DNA from: an uncultured Bacteroidales bacterium
GTDB lineage: Bacteria > Bacteroidota > Bacteroidia > Bacteroidales > UBA932
Length of the DNA stretch: 64,000 nucleotides
NCBI GenBank assembly: GCA_949286415.1
Contig: CASEBV010000023.1
Span: forward strand, 1-64,000
Reading direction: 5' to 3'
Under the pieces are notes generated by a model, which was not told the origin of the DNA, did not search any database, and was given only the letters and a program-made list of their open reading frames with translations. How positions within the stretch are numbered: the first letter of the stretch is position 1; each line of letters opens with the position of its first letter. Below, piece by piece: positions 59,874 to 64,000 of the stretch. Made by a program: the position numbers and the translations under genes.

Positions 59874-62800
59874 ACCACTTCATCATCCGGCACATACCAG
59901 ACGGCGGTCTTCACCGACTTGTACCCCATGCGCCGGAAGATGTCCGCATACCCGGCAACCTGACGCATGTATCTCCGGTCAGAAGCAGGCTCCCGGTGTG
60001 CAAATTTATAGTCAACTATCATGATGCCGCCGTCCTTCTGCCGAATCACCCTGTCCGGGCGGCAGAGGCTGCCGTCAGTATCCATGAGGGTCACTTCCCT
60101 GAGAACGGAAGCATAATTGCGGCCGGCATCGAACCATCCGTTTTTTGCGGCGGAGGCAATCCTTTCTGAAAGCATCCCGTACGCCCTCTCCCCTTCTTCC
60201 GGGCTTAGTTCTCCGGACCTGACGGATTCGTCCACTGCCTGCCTGAGGTCTGACGGGACCTCAACACGGGACAGAATGCCATGAAGGACGATTCCCCTAA
60301 GCCTGTCAGAAACCCCGGCGCCGACAAGTCCGTCCCTGGAAAAGAAATCCAGCGAGTCCGTCCTGAATTTCAGACGGTCACTTCCCTGCAGATTCAGCGG
60401 CCATGACGGATATGCCGACGGCACACTTCTGACGGCCGGCTTTACTTCCCCTGCTCTCTCCGCTCCATTCTCCGCAACAGGCTGCCCCGCATCGGTCCGG
60501 AAATCCGTGGAATATACGATTGTCCCGTCATCCTCCTCCGAGAAGTACAGCTTCGGACACCTGTCCGGCATCCCGTCTCCGGGACCATCCGGAACATCAG
60601 TGGCTTCTTGCCCGGACCGGCGCACGGCAAAGCAGTACAATATCTGAGAAAAATCCGAAAACGGACCGGCATATCCGGCTCCGGCCCCATCGCGGATGCT
60701 TTCCGACGGCAACTTTGCGATCAGATACATTCCTTTGACGGCCCTTGTCAGAGCGACATATATTGCATTAATGTTGTCGACATACTGCATTTTCAGTTCA
60801 GTGCGGTAGTCGTCTGCAAATAGGGTCTTGTCACTTTTGGATGAAAGTTTGACATCATAGAGGCCGTCCGATGCGGACTCAAGCGGAGTACCGGAAAACT
60901 CCGGACGGCACCAGCGGTTCCCGGCCTTGAAAAGATTGACAGTTTCAACATACGGAAAAATCACATATTTGAAATCCAGCCCCTTGGCCTTATGAATAGT
61001 CATCACCCGCAATGAATCACCGGATGACGGCGACGATATGGCGGGATCAGCCTCCGCCCACGACTTGAGGAAATCGTGCAGAGAATTCCCGTTGAGGGAG
61101 ACATAATCCTGAAGAGCGTCCATGAATGACTGGACATACAGCACCTCGCTGTCAAACAACTGCGGGTCAGCCTGCCGCAGCCCCCGAAGCAGGGCCTCGC
61201 ACATATCGGTCAGGGAATGGCAGTTCTCCGGAACAGAAATGTCAAGAGTCCCGGCAAGATACCCGTTCACCCTGTCTGCAGGATTGTCCGCAAGGGACAG
61301 CAGGGAACACAATCTTCTGACAGTCACGGAAGACTTCACCTTCAGTGAATCATCAGTCAGCACCGGAACATCATTTTCAATCAGATACGTCGCAATCACG
61401 GCTCCGGAGACATTATTGCGGACAAGGACGGTAATGTCCCTGAACGGAATGTTCCTTTTCCTGAGCATCCGGACAGTTTCAAGGACCTTCCCCGGCTCCT
61501 CTTCACGAGGACAGAACATAAGACTGACTTCCCCGTCCTCCGTCCGGTTGTCCGGAAGTCTCTGCATCACATCGGAATAAATTTCAGAAACCTTACGCCC
61601 GGACTGCGGCCCGTACTGGCCATCAAGAATATCTGCGGCATAAGGAAAGAAACTGTTGTTGAAATTGACTATATTCCTGCAACTCCTGTAATTTGTGTCA
61701 AGATTTTTCTCTTTTGCCTTCGGAAATTCATTCTGGACTTCAGAGTCAAGAAGATTCCAGTCCGACCCCCTCCAACGATATATGCTCTGCTTCACATCCC
61801 CGACAAGAAGATTGTCAAAGCCCTGTGCCTCGCTGTTCTGGAGCAAAGGGCGGAAATTGTCCCACTGTATCCTGGATGTATCCTGAAATTCGTCCAGAAG
61901 AAAATTCTCATACCTTGTGCCTGTTTTCTCGTATATGAACGGGGCGTCAGAACCGTCTATGATGTCTTTCAGAATAGTATTGGAATCATCTATGCTCAGT
62001 ACATTCTTCTCTTTCATAAGCGCCCCAAACTCCCGGTACAGGTCAGCCGTGACTCCCAGCCCATAGAGCTGTCCGTCAAGAATCAATGCCGTACGGTAGA
62101 TTCTGAACTTCTCCCCGAACAGCGAGCAGAAATCCTCAAGCGGAGCCTCAAGAAGCGGATAGACTGAAGGCAGAAGCTTCCCGGCCTTTGCTTTCGCGAA
62201 CCACTGTTCATGATCAGATGCACGGGCCATGAATGCGGCCGTCGGGGCTTCGATGCAATCGCCCGGTCCGAGCTCTGCATAGCCGTACAAAATCTTCATG
62301 AAGCCGTTTTTGAAGTCTTCAGGTCTGACGCCCGCATCTGCAAGAAGCCTGAGGATTTCTTCGGCCGATGATTTCACCGCATCTGCAAACTCACGGATTG
62401 TCCTCCTGCAGGATTTCTTTATTTCGGCAAGCCTCTCCCTTGAATAGATTTTTTCTTCATCCACACCGAATTTCTCAACAAGCGCCCTGTGCTCGTCTGA
62501 CTTAAGCCTTGAGGCAATGTACACCAGACTTGATTCAAGATTGTATTTCCCGTCTTGCTCTATCTGTTCCATCACACTGTCAGTCAGCCATTTCAGCTTA
62601 AGCGTATCATTCTCGTCCAAAGAGTCAAGCACCCTGTCCACACTTTCAGACACGAGAGAATCCTTGTCCAGCTCCACCTGATATGAAGCGAACTGACCTA
62701 TTTCCCTTGAAAACGCCCGGAGAGTCTGCTGGAAGAATCTGTCTATGGTACTTACAGAGAATGCGCTGTAGTCATGAAGAATGCTGCACAGCATGTCCGT

Positions 62801-63136
62801 AGCGCACTCAGACAGGGAATCAAGGGTCACCGGCAGCCCCTTTCTTCCCGGAAGCTCCGTAATGAAGTCATCGGGGTCAATCTCCGCAGTTTCGGAAGCC
62901 GGGAACATTGACGGCATAAAATATTTGAGATATCCCGACTGTTCCGGAGCCGTGGAGAGGATGAAGAGCTCTTTCATGATTCTGCTCTTCATCTCGTCCG
63001 TAGCCTTGTTGGTAAAAGTCACTGCAAGAATATGCTTGTAGGCATAGCGGTCCTGCTTCTTGAAAAGCAGGGTGATATATTTTCTGGCAAGGTTGAATGT
63101 CTTGCCGGAGCCGGCTGAAGCTTTCATCAATTCCAT
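59864..63136 (-). CDS. UvrD-type helicase/nuclease, AddA-like
   Basis: 1090 residues. Superfamily-1A helicase: Walker A KASAGSGKTFNLAR at the very start, TNKATDEM (motif Ia), FLLDEFQDTSRIQW (Walker B), GDVKQSIYRWRG, and MTIHKAKGLDFKYVIFP (motif V), then VALTRAVKGMYLIAKL (motif VI). The C-terminal ~200 residues form a PD-(D/E)XK nuclease ending VDYKFAHREP. Layout matches the AddA subunit of AddAB, which processes double-strand breaks for RecA. The AddB-like gene stands directly upstream, but a 315-base repeat region separates them. Codons are GC-biased as in neighbours; nothing looks transferred. Confidence 0.9.
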   Translation of the reverse strand: MELMKASAGSGKTFNLARKYITLLFKKQDRYAYKHILAVTFTNKATDEMKSRIMKELFILSTAPEQSGYLKYFMPSMFPASETAEIDPDDFITELPGRKGLPVTLDSLSECATDMLCSILHDYSAFSVSTIDRFFQQTLRAFSREIGQFASYQVELDKDSLVSESVDRVLDSLDENDTLKLKWLTDSVMEQIEQDGKYNLESSLVYIASRLKSDEHRALVEKFGVDEEKIYSRERLAEIKKSCRRTIREFADAVKSSAEEILRLLADAGVRPEDFKNGFMKILYGYAELGPGDCIEAPTAAFMARASDHEQWFAKAKAGKLLPSVYPLLEAPLEDFCSLFGEKFRIYRTALILDGQLYGLGVTADLYREFGALMKEKNVLSIDDSNTILKDIIDGSDAPFIYEKTGTRYENFLLDEFQDTSRIQWDNFRPLLQNSEAQGFDNLLVGDVKQSIYRWRGSDWNLLDSEVQNEFPKAKEKNLDTNYRSCRNIVNFNNSFFPYAADILDGQYGPQSGRKVSEIYSDVMQRLPDNRTEDGEVSLMFCPREEEPGKVLETVRMLRKRNIPFRDITVLVRNNVSGAVIATYLIENDVPVLTDDSLKVKSSVTVRRLCSLLSLADNPADRVNGYLAGTLDISVPENCHSLTDMCEALLRGLRQADPQLFDSEVLYVQSFMDALQDYVSLNGNSLHDFLKSWAEADPAISSPSSGDSLRVMTIHKAKGLDFKYVIFPYVETVNLFKAGNRWCRPEFSGTPLESASDGLYDVKLSSKSDKTLFADDYRTELKMQYVDNINAIYVALTRAVKGMYLIAKLPSESIRDGAGAGYAGPFSDFSQILYCFAVRRSGQEATDVPDGPGDGMPDRCPKLYFSEEDDGTIVYSTDFRTDAGQPVAENGAERAGEVKPAVRSVPSAYPSWPLNLQGSDRLKFRTDSLDFFSRDGLVGAGVSDRLRGIVLHGILSRVEVPSDLRQAVDESVRSGELSPEEGERAYGMLSERIASAAKNGWFDAGRNYASVLREVTLMDTDGSLCRPDRVIRQKDGGIMIVDYKFAHREPASDRRYMRQVAGYADIFRRMGYKSVKTAVWYVPDDEVVWG

Positions 63137-63191
63137 ATCTGATACTCTCCTGTTTTATATTTTTTCAGAGGTGAGTATCAGATATGGAATT
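63129..63191. repeat. 19-bp inverted repeat spanning the addA-like start codon
   Basis: AATTCCATATCTGATACTC (63129-63147) is the exact reverse complement of 63173-63191. The left arm contains the start codon and first residues of the AddA-like gene; the right arm belongs to the first 144-bp unit. A third match of the arm occurs at 63317-63335 in the second unit. Confidence 0.95.
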
Positions 63192-63430
63192 CTGAATACC
63201 CCCTCCGCTGCGCGGTTTCCCCGGTGGGGAACGGCCCCTCCACCGCCTCCCGCCGGAGGCCCGTCGCGATTCCGCTCCTGTTCTTGTACTCTCCTATTTT
63301 ATATTTTCTCAGAGGTGAGTATCAGATATGGAATTCTGAATACCCCCTCCGCTGCGCGGTTTCCCCGGTGGGGAACGGCCCCTCCACCGCCTCCCGCCGG
63401 AGGCCCGTCGCGATTCCGCTCCTGTTCTTG
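63143..63430. repeat. 144-bp palindrome-rich unit, two tandem copies
   Basis: Copies at 63143-63286 and 63287-63430 differ at two positions only (both within the first 25 bases); a fragment of a third (TACTCTCC) begins at 63431. The unit is GC-rich with several small palindromes: TTCCCC/GGGGAA, GCCTCC-CGCC-GGAGGC, and the GAGTATCAGATATGGAATT arm that mirrors the neighbouring gene start. It occupies nearly all of the gap between the two Add-like genes. It looks like a small non-autonomous (MITE-like) insertion that has duplicated. Open frames across it are read-through artefacts. Confidence 0.93.
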
Positions 63431-63451
63431 TACTCTCCGATTCCGCTTCTG

Positions 63452-64000
63452 TTATCGGCCGCAGATGGCTTTGAAATCACAATATTGGCAAACGGACAAG
63501 TCTTCAGTGCGGCTGAACGGCTTGCTTATGTCAGAAATCTCATCAAGCAGGCCGGCCAGATGTCCCGACATGGCATCATAGAAAGACTTCCCGACTTCTG
63601 CCTGGGCCGGAGGTCCGCTGAACAGCTGGGCAGTAGAATAGACCGAGTCTATCACCCTGCGTCCATGGGACAGGCCGTTTTTTTCAAGCAGAAGGTCATA
63701 TATGAACAGTTGAAGCGCTATCTTAGGCTTGTCGGCAAACGGGCCGTCCCCGAAAAGCTTGTCCACAGCCTTTGTCCCGTCGGCTTCCGTTATCTGCATG
63801 TCCTCCTGATGGACTTTTCCGGTCTTGTAGTCCACGACGCGGATTTCGTCCGGGGCAAAACTGTCCATACGGTCGATATAGCCCTTGAAACGGAACCCTC
63901 CGAACTCACACTCAAGTCTTTTTTCAAGGCCGAGGATTTCAAATTCACCCGAACCTCTTGCCTCCAGCTGTTCCTTGTCCCGCTCTATGGTCTTGAGCAC
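63452..64000 (-). CDS. AddB-like PD-(D/E)XK nuclease, C-terminal part (partial)
   Basis: 182 residues before the window edge; the gene continues beyond 64000. RecB-type nuclease core: GYIDRMDSF (first Asp), IRVVDYKTGKV (D-x-K), and the QLFIYDLLL helix. The C-terminus SVCQYCDFKAICGR holds the cysteines that, with an N-terminal one outside this window, clamp the 4Fe-4S cluster typical of AddB. It lies upstream of the AddA-like gene on the same strand, consistent with an AddBA double-strand break repair operon. Confidence 0.88.
   Translation of the reverse strand: MLKTIERDKEQLEARGSGEFEILGLEKRLECEFGGFRFKGYIDRMDSFAPDEIRVVDYKTGKVHQEDMQITEADGTKAVDKLFGDGPFADKPKIALQLFIYDLLLEKNGLSHGRRVIDSVYSTAQLFSGPPAQAEVGKSFYDAMSGHLAGLLDEISDISKPFSRTEDLSVCQYCDFKAICGR

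Noticed and set aside
63060-63581. 173-codon plus-strand frame across the 144-bp repeats
   Set aside because: It is antisense to the helicase and nuclease gene ends and simply repeats the 48-residue translation of the duplicated unit.

Overview
The window looks like a chromosomal segment of a member of the order Bacteroidales (Bacteroidota), roughly 50% G+C by eye. Three things point that way: a SusC/SusD pair, Bacteroidota-only gene families (DUF5672, DUF1735, fimbrillin-like, golvesin/xanthan-lyase-like), and promoters of the Bacteroidota type, TTTG-N19/20-TAnnTTTG. Genus cannot be decided from the sequence alone. I saw no rRNA, tRNA or CRISPR locus, and most of the window is ordinary single-copy chromosome.

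Layout. 1-2 kb: tail of a fimbrillin-like gene, a secreted decarboxylase-like/cupin fusion and a 5'-truncated acetyltransferase remnant. 2-8 kb (+): priA, a lone HsdR_N-type nuclease domain, the CCA-adding enzyme, a XerC-like recombinase with an unusual insertion, and the ribosome hibernation factor hpf, ended by a perfect palindromic terminator. 7.8-10.4 kb (-): a flavoprotein and tsaD. 10.5-18.6 kb (+): tamB-like gene, RsmI-related methyltransferase, folB, mtaB and a metallo-beta-lactamase-fold hydrolase, tightly packed. 18.7-22.6 kb: recQ and pckA, divergent from a shared promoter region built on a 22-bp tandem repeat.

22.7-24.4 kb is the standout accessory locus. Ten contiguous units of 63, 62 and 52 bp, each opening with a GGCAGGTGGG-type arm and nearly all carrying the matching CCCACCTGAC-type arm, lie directly upstream of a REP-associated tyrosine transposase (RAYT, HUH/Y1 family). 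I read this as a transposase with its own, unusually ordered, array of palindromic units.

24.4-42 kb holds an M16 peptidase lipoprotein, a WalJ-like hydrolase, a HAD phosphatase, a large TPR protein, an M28-like protein lacking key metal ligands, two glycosyltransferases (one fused to DUF5672), an MsbA-like ABC exporter, a VanZ-like membrane protein, a large secreted golvesin/amidase-like protein and a cysteine desulfidase-family enzyme. 42-49 kb (-) is a compact four-gene polysaccharide utilisation locus (SusC, SusD, GH18, DUF1735-LamG) probably aimed at N-glycans. 49-59 kb carries cell-wall enzymes (mltG, a glucosaminidase), an rpsA-rnz operon, corA, and a kinase-recR-mntP operon. 59-64 kb (-) is an AddB/AddA-like helicase-nuclease operon whose two genes are separated by a 144-bp palindrome-rich unit present twice in tandem.

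Limits: all functional names are from reading motifs and family resemblance by eye; no database search was possible. Start codons were chosen from ribosome binding sites, promoters and family length, and the doubtful ones are marked.
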